From Burkholderiales bacterium (GTDB taxonomy: Bacteria > Pseudomonadota > Gammaproteobacteria > Burkholderiales > Burkholderiaceae): a stretch of 64,000 bases of DNA. Shown here in pieces: positions 58,797 through 64,000 of this stretch. Under the pieces are notes generated by a model. It made no database searches. It worked only from the letters and a program-made list of their open reading frames with translations, and was not told where the DNA came from. How positions within the stretch are numbered: the stretch's first letter is position 1; every line of letters begins with the position of its first letter. The stretch spans positions 62,001-126,000 of the forward strand of contig JAJTAZ010000011.1 in the NCBI GenBank assembly GCA_021287185.1, given 5' to 3'. Position numbers and translations under genes: made by a program.

Positions 58797-59990
58797 ATGC
58801 CTCACCCCAACCAAATCAAAGTCCCCGCCACTTATATTCGTGGTGGTACAAGCAAAGGTGTGTTTTTCAAACTCACTGACTTGCCCGAGTCAGCGCAAGT
58901 CGCAGGAGAAGCACGGGATAAACTCCTTATGCGCGTCATCGGCTCGCCCGACCCATACGGCAAACAAATTGACGGCATGGGCGGTGCGACCTCCTCCACC
59001 AGCAAAACCGTGATTTTGAGCAAAAGCACCCGCCCTGACCACGATGTGGATTACCTCTTTGGTCAAGTCTCGATTGACACCGCATTTGTCGATTGGTCGG
59101 GTAACTGCGGCAATCTATCCGCAGCAGTTGGCTCATTCGCCATCAGCAGTGGCTTGGTCGATGCCGCACGCATTCCTGAAAACGGCACGTGCACCGTGCG
59201 CATTTGGCAAGCCAATATTGGCAAAACCATCATCGCCCACGTACCGATTACCAACGGTCAAGTCCAAGAAACGGGCGACTTTGAGCTCGATGGCGTGACC
59301 TTCCCAGCGGCAGAAGTAGAACTCGAATTCCTCGACCCCGCCGATGAAGGCGAAGGGGACGGCGGTGGTGCGATGTTCCCAACGGGCAACTTGGTGGACG
59401 ACTTGGAAGTACCCAACATTGGCACATTCAAAGCCACCCTAATTAACGCGGGCATCCCGACTATTTTCGTCAATGCCGCCGACATCGGCTATACGGGCAC
59501 GGAACTGCAAGACGCAATTAACGGCGATGCCAAAGCCTTGGAGCGTTTTGAAACGATTCGTGCGTATGGCGCAGTCAAAATGGGCTTAATCAAAGACATC
59601 TCTGAGGCGGCGAAACGCCAGCACACCCCAAAAGTCGCCTTTGTCGCGCCGCCTACCGACTACGTGTCATCCAGTGGTAAAGCGGTCGACGCCAGCGACA
59701 TCGACCTGCTCGTGCGCGCCCTGTCTATGGGCAAACTGCACCACGCCATGATGGGTACGGCGGCAGTTGCCATCGGCACAGCGGCAGCGGTCACAGGCAC
59801 ACTCGTGAATATTGCGGCAGGGGGTGGTGAAAAATCAGCCGTGCGCTTTGGCCACCCATCGGGTACGCTGCGCGTCGGTGCGGAGGCAAAATTGATGAAT
59901 GGACAATGGACTGTGACCAAAGCGATTATGAGCCGCTCAGCACGCACGCTGATGAGTGGTTGGGTGCATGTGCCTACGGATTGTTTTTGA
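58797..59990 (+). CDS. prpF: 2-methylaconitate isomerase PrpF
   Basis: PrpF isomerises trans- to cis-2-methylaconitate and lets AcnD work in place of PrpD. It starts PNQIKVPATYIRGGTSKGVFFKLTDLP and has GSPDPYGKQIDGMGGATSSTSKTVI, SIDTAFVDWSGNCGNLSAAVGSFAI and GHPSGTLRVGAEAKL. The Cys in GNCGN (proximal to the active site) is conserved in this diaminopimelate-epimerase-like fold. 397 residues, normal. AAGGAG precedes the ATG. It is separated from acnD by about 6.2 kb of unrelated genes, unlike the usual acnD-prpF pair. Confidence 0.97.
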   Translation: MPHPNQIKVPATYIRGGTSKGVFFKLTDLPESAQVAGEARDKLLMRVIGSPDPYGKQIDGMGGATSSTSKTVILSKSTRPDHDVDYLFGQVSIDTAFVDWSGNCGNLSAAVGSFAISSGLVDAARIPENGTCTVRIWQANIGKTIIAHVPITNGQVQETGDFELDGVTFPAAEVELEFLDPADEGEGDGGGAMFPTGNLVDDLEVPNIGTFKATLINAGIPTIFVNAADIGYTGTELQDAINGDAKALERFETIRAYGAVKMGLIKDISEAAKRQHTPKVAFVAPPTDYVSSSGKAVDASDIDLLVRALSMGKLHHAMMGTAAVAIGTAAAVTGTLVNIAAGGGEKSAVRFGHPSGTLRVGAEAKLMNGQWTVTKAIMSRSARTLMSGWVHVPTDCF

Positions 59991-60046
59991 ATGATGTACG
60001 CATTCACAGTAAAAACGCGAATTTAGTTCGCGCTTTTTCAACTTTT

Positions 60047-60502
60047 TCAATTCACCTGCAACCAAAACGTCACGGGCCCATCATTGACCAGTGACACCTG
60101 CATATCGGCGGCGAATTCGCCCGTCTGTACGATGCTGTGTTTGGCTTGCGCGCGTTTGACCCAATCGTCGTACAATGCCCGCGCCAAATCAGGCGCGGCA
60201 GCGGGGGTGAAACTGGCACGAGTGCCGCTGTTGGTATCGGCAGCGAGGGTGAATTGCGAGACGATGAGCAATCCGCCATGCGCGCCATTGCCATCGAGGT
60301 TCTGCACCGAGCGGTTCATCTTGCCCGCCTCGTCGCTGAACACACGATACGCCAAGACCTTGTTCAATAGTTTTTCGCCGATGGCAGGCGTATCATTTTT
60401 CTCAGCACACAGCAGCACCAATAAACCTTGTTCGATTTGACCCGTGATGCATTGCTCAACGGTGACGGATGCGCGTTGGACGCGTTGGATGAGTGCAATC
60501 AT
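60047..60502 (-). CDS. dtd: D-aminoacyl-tRNA deacylase
   Basis: DTD hydrolyses D-aminoacyl-tRNAs, recycling tRNA and keeping D-residues out of proteins. The motifs SQFTLAAD (Ser-Gln-Phe-Thr) and NDGPVTFWL (the Gly-cisPro motif) are the active-site hallmarks. It opens [17 protein letters not shown]. 151 residues against 145 in E. coli. It is a single minus-strand gene, convergent with prpF. Confidence 0.96.
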   Translation of the reverse strand: MIALIQRVQRASVTVEQCITGQIEQGLLVLLCAEKNDTPAIGEKLLNKVLAYRVFSDEAGKMNRSVQNLDGNGAHGGLLIVSQFTLAADTNSGTRASFTPAAAPDLARALYDDWVKRAQAKHSIVQTGEFAADMQVSLVNDGPVTFWLQVN

Positions 60503-60584
60503 TTTAAATGTGCTTTACTAAAATTCAATTCGTAAATGTGAATAGTGGGGCATGGTGAAACAACGGCATCGCTCATTCAAAAAG

Positions 60585-60605
60585 ATTGCGGGTCAAGTCC
60601 GCAAT
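60585..60605. repeat. Short palindrome ATTGCGG...CCGCAAT
   Basis: Perfect 7-bp arms (60585-60591 and 60599-60605) around GTCAAGT. The motif resembles the core of intergenic palindromes of the same general type as the GTCATTGCGAGC elements; it is weak evidence by itself. Confidence 0.4.
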
Positions 60606-60644
60606 GAATTTGGATGATGGCGGTTCTTTACGGCATTCAATCAA

Positions 60645-60995
60645 TCATTTGGCATCAGAGGCCTCAGAAGCCACAAAGCCATAATCGCGCTCGACCTTAG
60701 CAATCCGCGTGAAATACTGCGCGTACCACTGCTCGCGCCCTTGATTGCGCGCAAAGGTGTGTTCGATGTTGTTTCGCCATGCCGCAATGCTCGCCAAACT
60801 GCCCCAGTAGGAGTTCGTAATGCCAAAGCCATCCGTACCACGCACCGATTCCACACCAAGGTAGCCCTCTTGCTGCGCCGCCAATTCGAGCATTTTTTCT
60901 GCCATGGCTTCATAACCGTGGTCACCCTCTTTGCGTTGGGTGGTGAACGCCACGATGTAGTAAGGCGGTTGTGGGGTGTTGGCGAATGGGAACAT
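60645..60995 (-). CDS. Antibiotic biosynthesis monooxygenase (ABM) domain protein
   Basis: A 116-residue protein with the ABM fold. The segment MAEKMLELAAQQEGYLGVES and TNSYWGSLASIAAWRNNIEHTFARNQGREQWYAQYFTRIAKVERDYGF fit the YqjZ-like ABM subfamily (W-R-N-N...H). The ATG at 60995 has AAAGGTGG upstream; an in-frame start at 61040 would lie in a palindromic repeat. Members act as small monooxygenases, heme-degrading or unknown enzymes; the substrate is unknown. Confidence 0.88.
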   Translation of the reverse strand: MFPFANTPQPPYYIVAFTTQRKEGDHGYEAMAEKMLELAAQQEGYLGVESVRGTDGFGITNSYWGSLASIAAWRNNIEHTFARNQGREQWYAQYFTRIAKVERDYGFVASEASDAK

Positions 60996-61016
60996 AAACC
61001 ACCTTTCAATAAGTGT

Positions 61017-61099
61017 GTCATTGCGAGCGAAGCGCGGCAATCCAACACTGTGACTTGGTTAACGGCGTATGGATTGCTTCACATTTGCTCGCAATAACG
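61017..61099. repeat. Dispersed palindromic repeat, copy 3
   Basis: It starts GTCATTGCGAGCGAAGCG, has GCAATCCA, then GTATGGATTGCTTC, and ends GCTCGCAATAACG. Outer 12-bp boxes are inverse complements with one mismatch. It lies between aroG and the ABM gene, so the aroG transcript would carry the hairpin just after its stop. Confidence 0.8.
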
Positions 61100-61105
61100 C
61101 GGGTG

Positions 61106-62182
61106 TTACTGCTCGCTGTAGTTGTTCAACTTCGCTTGGCGGCGTGCTTTGACCCCTTTGGACAACACGCTCAAAACCGCCTCAGACTGCGCCCAATCAA
61201 TACAGCCATCGGTAATGCTCTGCCCGTAAGTGAGTGCTTGCCCTTCAACCAAGTCTTGGCGACCACCGACCAAATGGCTTTCAATCATCACGCCAAAAAT
61301 ACGCTCGTCACCTGCCGCCATTTGCTCGGCAATGTTTTCGCACACGGGCACTTGTCGCTCAGGATTTTTCTCAGAATTGGCGTGCGAAGCATCGACCATC
61401 ACGCGCTGTGGCAAACCTGCTTTACCGATTTGCTCACATGCCGCGTTCACAGATGCTGCATCATAATTCGGCGTTTTACCACCGCGCAGAATCACGTGAC
61501 AATCGGCATTGCCGTTGGTCGAGACAATCGCTGAATGCCCTGCTTTGGTCACCGATAAAAAGTGGTGTGGGCGGCGCGCTGCGAGGGTCGCATCAATCGC
61601 AATTTTTACATTGCCATCCGTACCATTTTTAAAGCCCACAGGACATGACAAACCCGAAGCCAACTCACGATGCACCTGTGATTCGGTGGTGCGTGCACCA
61701 ATCGCGCCCCAACTGACCAAATCGGCGATGTACTGTGGCGAAATCACGTCAAGGAACTCGACCGCAGCGGGCATCCCCATTTCGTTGATGTGCAGGAGCA
61801 GTTCGCGTGCGGTGCGTAGCCCTTTATTGATGTCAAAGGTTTTGTTTAAATCAGGGTCGTTAATCAAACCCTTCCAGCCCACCGTCGTGCGCGGTTTTTC
61901 AAAATACACGCGCATGACGATTTCTAAGGTGTCCTTGTATTTCTCACGCTCGACCATCAACCGCTGCGCGTATTCAATCGCCGCTTGGGTGTCGTGAATC
62001 GAGCAAGGGCCAATCACCACCACCAAACGGTCATCGGCATCGTGCAGCACTCGGTGAATGGCCTCACGACTTTCAAAGGTGGTTTGCGCGGCTGCTTCTG
62101 ACAGTGGAAATTCGCGCATGATGTGCATGGGTGGTGCGAGTTCTTCGATTTTTTTGATGCGAACGTCATCGGTTGTATTCAT
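61106..62182 (-). CDS. aroG: 3-deoxy-7-phosphoheptulonate synthase (class I DAHP synthase)
   Basis: This enzyme condenses PEP and erythrose-4-phosphate, the entry to aromatic amino acid synthesis. It has VVVIGPCSIHDTQAAIEYAQRL (metal-binding Cys), MRVYFEKPRTTVGWKGLINDP, SWGAIGARTTESQVHRELASGLSCPVGFKNGTDG and VMVDASHANSEKNPERQ. 358 residues, in the range of the Ialpha type. Which aromatic inhibits it cannot be read from sequence, so aroG is used loosely. AAGGAA precedes the ATG. The 190-nt leader holds an aromatic-codon leader peptide and a terminator, implying attenuation. Confidence 0.94.
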   Translation of the reverse strand: MNTTDDVRIKKIEELAPPMHIMREFPLSEAAAQTTFESREAIHRVLHDADDRLVVVIGPCSIHDTQAAIEYAQRLMVEREKYKDTLEIVMRVYFEKPRTTVGWKGLINDPDLNKTFDINKGLRTARELLLHINEMGMPAAVEFLDVISPQYIADLVSWGAIGARTTESQVHRELASGLSCPVGFKNGTDGNVKIAIDATLAARRPHHFLSVTKAGHSAIVSTNGNADCHVILRGGKTPNYDAASVNAACEQIGKAGLPQRVMVDASHANSEKNPERQVPVCENIAEQMAAGDERIFGVMIESHLVGGRQDLVEGQALTYGQSITDGCIDWAQSEAVLSVLSKGVKARRQAKLNNYSEQ

Positions 62183-62223
62183 CGTGTTTCCTTAAAATAT
62201 ATAATCAAAATTAAAAATGGCAT

Positions 62224-62254
62224 AAAAAAACCGCTAAACAGGTTTAGCGGTTTT
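62224..62254 (-). terminator. Leader terminator (attenuator) upstream of aroG
   Basis: On the minus strand, AAAACCGCTAAAC and GTTTAGCGGTTTT pair as a perfect stem followed by seven T (62230-62224). It sits about 40 nt before the aroG start, so transcription must read through it to express aroG. Confidence 0.85.
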
Positions 62255-62276
62255 ATGTATTTGGGTCGCACAAGGC

Positions 62277-62342
62277 TCACCGAACAGATCCACCGCCAGT
62301 TCGAGTAAAGTGCCAGAAATAAAAAGATTGTGCGTGTTGCAT
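62277..62342 (-). CDS. Aromatic-rich leader peptide of aroG (21 codons)
   Basis: A short ORF from ATG 62342 to TGA 62277. The peptide begins MQHAQS, continues with the consecutive run FYFWHF (Phe-Tyr-Phe-Trp-His-Phe, codons 7-12) and ends TRTGGGSVR. GAGAG lies seven bases before the ATG. Such a run of Phe, Tyr and Trp codons before an attenuator matches the logic of pheA and trp leaders: stalling when charged aromatic tRNAs are scarce. Codons 3-5 (CGCACAA) can pair with TTGTGCG (62273-62267) beyond the stop. The Thr-Gly-Gly codons (TGGCGGT, 62298-62292) can pair with ACCGCTA (62251-62245), the 5-prime arm of the terminator. Confidence 0.82.
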   Translation of the reverse strand: MQHAQSFYFWHFTRTGGGSVR

Positions 62343-62381
62343 GTGGGTGCTCTCTAAAGCGTCAAAAATTCAATACCCGTA

Positions 62382-62410
62382 TTTATAGACCCTTTTGCTA
62401 AAAAAAGCAA
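62382..62410 (-). promoter_or_regulatory. Promoter of the aroG leader
   Basis: On the minus strand, TTGCTT (62410-62405) and TATAAA (62387-62382) are separated by exactly 17 bp. Transcription would begin near 62375 and give a leader of roughly 190 nt before aroG. Confidence 0.72.
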
Positions 62411-62469
62411 GGCAGTCAGCCGATAATTTCTGATTTCATACACACGACCACACAATCTGTGGTTTAAAA

Positions 62470-62642
62470 CTCAGAATCCGCGATAGGACACGAGATGGTC
62501 GTGAGGTAATCGGCGAGATAGTTTTGTTTCAATTTTGGAGGACATAGTTGTTCTATGTCATCCAAAATTGGAGCGAAAATAGCCGCTGAGTACCTTGCGA
62601 ACACTCGTGTAGCGATTTTTGCGCCTATTGCGGAATCTGAGC
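62470..62642. repeat. Long imperfect palindrome (about 173 bp)
   Basis: The outer arms CTCAGAATCCGCGATAGG and CCTATTGCGGAATCTGAG are inverse complements with two mismatches. The middle is less regular, and the centre CAATTTTGGAGGACATAG (62530-62547) pairs with CTATGTCATCCAAAATTG (62553-62570) with one mismatch around a five-base loop. It fills the gap between the CHMI-like gene and the aroG promoter, starting at the stop codon of the former. It may be a MITE-like element or encode a structured RNA; no transposase is present. Confidence 0.75.
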
Positions 62643-62986
62643 TATACCACATCCTTGGCATAACTCTCACGCACCATGTCAATGATATCCACGGTGATGC
62701 TCGGCACTTGTGGTAAACGTGTTCGTAAGGTTTTTGCCATACTTGAGGTGAGTGTTTGCTTCTGCGCCATGGTGCGCCCATCAAGCAGGCGAATAATGAT
62801 GTGAATAAAATCACCCTCGCCAACAGACGATGCACCAAGCACATAATCACTCACCACAAAAGCACGGGTTTTGATGTCAGCCACACCAAACAGGCCTGAG
62901 TCCATCATTACTTGATGGGCCGTTTGTAGCAATTCCGTTGCATCTATCGGCAGGTTGGGCGTGTATTCTATGATGCAATGGGGCAT
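62642..62986 (-). CDS. 5-carboxymethyl-2-hydroxymuconate isomerase-like protein
   Basis: A 114-residue tautomerase-superfamily protein. It starts MPHCIIEYTPNLPIDATELLQ, where Pro2 (Pro1 after Met removal) would be the catalytic base as in CHMI of homoprotocatechuate degradation. VGEGDFIHIIIRLLDGRTMAQKQ is a family segment. No aromatic degradation genes are adjacent, so the true substrate is unknown. The start is ATG 62986 with AGAGG upstream; it is one base after the NUDIX stop. Its stop codon touches the long palindrome. Confidence 0.87.
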   Translation of the reverse strand: MPHCIIEYTPNLPIDATELLQTAHQVMMDSGLFGVADIKTRAFVVSDYVLGASSVGEGDFIHIIIRLLDGRTMAQKQTLTSSMAKTLRTRLPQVPSITVDIIDMVRESYAKDVV

Positions 62987-62987
62987 A

Positions 62988-63575
62988 TTAAACCTCTTTT
63001 TTCGATAAATAGTCTTGTAACCAAAACGCGCCCAATTGGGTTTTGACATCGGGAACCCAACCTTGACGTATCCAATTCATCAATTCAGCCAGCGGCACGC
63101 GCATGACCTGCACAAACTCGTTATCATCTAATTTTTGTTGTCCCGAATCGTGTAGGTCTTCAGCAATATAAAAATGAATCACCTCATCACAGTACGCCAG
63201 CGCGTTGTGAATATCGGTGATGTGTGTGTAACGTTGTGCTGTATAACCTGTTTCCTCAAGCAATTCACGTTGTGCGGTTTCTAACGGTGCTTCGCCCGCA
63301 TCTTTCTTCCCTGCTGGAAATTCAATAAATACCTTGCGCATGGGATAACGGTATTGCCGCTCGACAAGCACATCGCCATTCTCAAACACAGGAATAATCA
63401 TCACTGCACCTGGGTGCTGTAAATACTCGCGGTAAGAGCTGGCTCCATTGGGCAAAGACACCGTATCGCGATAAACTTTAAGGTAATCCCCTGTGTACAC
63501 CAGTTCGCTGCTCAGGGTGTCTTCGCCCAAACCTGTCGGGTCTTGTAGAAGATTTAAATCGTATTGTTGTGCCAT
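62988..63575 (-). CDS. NUDIX hydrolase (ADP-ribose pyrophosphatase-like)
   Basis: A 195-residue NUDIX protein with the complete box GKKDAGEAPLETAQRELLEETGY (GX5EX7REUXEEXGU). Flanking sequence SYREYLQHPGAVMIIPVFENGDVLVERQYRYPMRKVFIEFPAG is typical of ADP-ribose pyrophosphatases. The start is ATG 63575 (MAQQYDLNLLQD); a longer frame to 63680 would overlap the terminator hairpin of the nuo operon. Position after nuoN-DUF2818 is common in Burkholderiales. Confidence 0.92.
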   Translation of the reverse strand: MAQQYDLNLLQDPTGLGEDTLSSELVYTGDYLKVYRDTVSLPNGASSYREYLQHPGAVMIIPVFENGDVLVERQYRYPMRKVFIEFPAGKKDAGEAPLETAQRELLEETGYTAQRYTHITDIHNALAYCDEVIHFYIAEDLHDSGQQKLDDNEFVQVMRVPLAELMNWIRQGWVPDVKTQLGAFWLQDYLSKKEV

Positions 63576-63593
63576 ATTGTCTCTTTGTGAACA

Positions 63594-63622
63594 TAAAAAA
63601 AACGCGTGTTGTACACGCGTTT
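63594..63622 (-). terminator. Intrinsic terminator after the nuo operon
   Basis: AAACGCGTGT / ACACGCGTTT with a three-base loop, followed on the minus strand by TTTTTTTT, right after the DUF2818 stop. Confidence 0.9.
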
Positions 63623-63627
63623 GCTGT

Positions 63628-63927
63628 CTATTGGGTGCGTCGCCACAAGTAACGCCACGCAAAAGCAGGAAATGCCGCAATCACAAACAGTAAAAACGTC
63701 ACGGCATAAAATTCCCAACCCTGTTTGGCCACCTGTCCTGCTTGCGCTTCAAAAACCTTGCCGATGGCAATCCAAACGGCATACGCCAATAAAAACTCAA
63801 CCATGCGCAACCACGGCTTTTTATTGGTTTTGAATACAGGGATGCTGAAAAACCCGCGTTCACCCATCATTGGCAAACTCGCCAGTACGAAACCAGCCAG
63901 CAACACCACCCCTATTGAAACATTCAT
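63628..63927 (-). CDS. DUF2818 family membrane protein
   Basis: A 99-residue protein with three hydrophobic segments (about 3-21, 43-58, 72-92) and the conserved SLPMMGERGFF plus KPWLRMVEFLLAYAVWIAIG. In Burkholderiales this family directly follows nuoN and may be a small complex I-associated protein, though its role is unproven. Its ATG overlaps the nuoN stop by four bases (ATGA), so it is translationally coupled and probably the last gene of the nuo operon, just before the terminator. Confidence 0.92.
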   Translation of the reverse strand: MNVSIGVVLLAGFVLASLPMMGERGFFSIPVFKTNKKPWLRMVEFLLAYAVWIAIGKVFEAQAGQVAKQGWEFYAVTFLLFVIAAFPAFAWRYLWRRTQ

Positions 63928-64000
63928 ACTGCACCCAAGGTTTTCAGTACTGCGTTGACCGCCATTTGAATCAAGCCATTGGGCAATACGCCCAAAATCA
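63924..64000 (-). CDS. nuoN: NADH-quinone oxidoreductase subunit N (C-terminal end only)
   Basis: The minus strand gives ILGVLPNGLIQMAVNAVLK and TLGAV followed by TGA at 63926-63924. The PNGLI/PxxLI segment near a hydrophobic C-terminus fits the end of NuoN, the antiporter-like membrane subunit of complex I. The overlap with DUF2818 is the usual Burkholderiales arrangement. The rest lies beyond the window. Confidence 0.75.
   Translation of the reverse strand, partial: ILGVLPNGLIQMAVNAVLKTLGAV

Noticed and set aside
62464-62850. A minus-strand open frame of 128 codons covering the long palindrome
   Set aside because: It overlaps the CHMI-like gene out of frame, and the rest runs through the palindrome. 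No Shine-Dalgarno or recognisable domain.

Overview
The window is a 64 kb stretch of ordinary bacterial chromosome with eye-estimated mid-40s to high-40s GC. Several features point to a betaproteobacterium, probably Burkholderiales: methylcitrate-cycle genes of the AcnD/PrpF type, a DUF2818 gene directly after nuoN, a ubiE-ubiJ-ubiB operon, an aroQ-accB-accC operon, a DciA (DUF721) gene divergent from secA, and a lepA...lepB-rnc-era order. No rRNA, tRNA, CRISPR array, prophage or intact insertion sequence was seen. The genus cannot be fixed from the sequence alone.

Layout. 1-11.5 kb (mostly minus strand): a truncated HPP-family membrane protein, an RsuA-family pseudouridine synthase with a repetitive charged N-terminus, a YaiI-type protein, glmS and glmU flanking a two-component system, then ubiE-ubiJ-ubiB. 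11.6-24.2 kb: purU, secA and dciA, two low-GC orphan genes, dispersed palindromic repeats, the era-rnc-lepB-lepA cluster with an MFS gene inserted, and a 2OG-Fe dioxygenase. 24.3-31.2 kb: groES-groEL with a CIRCE operator, an orphan branched-chain amino acid binding protein, and a dnaQ-rnhA-methyltransferase block opposite gloB-mltD. 31.3-47.4 kb: mltD, fabI, an MFS/nucleosidase pair, a sterol-desaturase-like protein, glyQ without an adjacent glyS, fadD, prmA, aroQ-accB-accC, a barnase/barstar-type pair and a PEBP-like protein.

47.5-60.0 kb: propionate metabolism. prpB, prpC and acnD are consecutive, followed by an acetyl-CoA hydrolase/CoA-transferase, htpG (with a clear heat-shock promoter), a small HxlR-regulated locus whose NAD(P)-binding gene is frameshifted, and prpF about 6 kb from acnD. 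60.0-64.0 kb: dtd, a monooxygenase-like protein, aroG, a CHMI-like isomerase, a NUDIX hydrolase, DUF2818 and the 3-prime end of nuoN.

The most notable signal lies upstream of aroG: a promoter, a 21-residue leader peptide containing the run FYFWHF, and an intrinsic terminator before the aroG start, with segments that could form the alternative pairings expected of ribosome-mediated attenuation by aromatic amino acids. Other points of interest are an imperfect palindrome of about 170 bp beside that leader, a GTCATTGCGAGC repeat family (one copy inside the lepB-rnc-era operon), paired 13-bp palindromes before acnD, and a two-component system between glmU and glmS.
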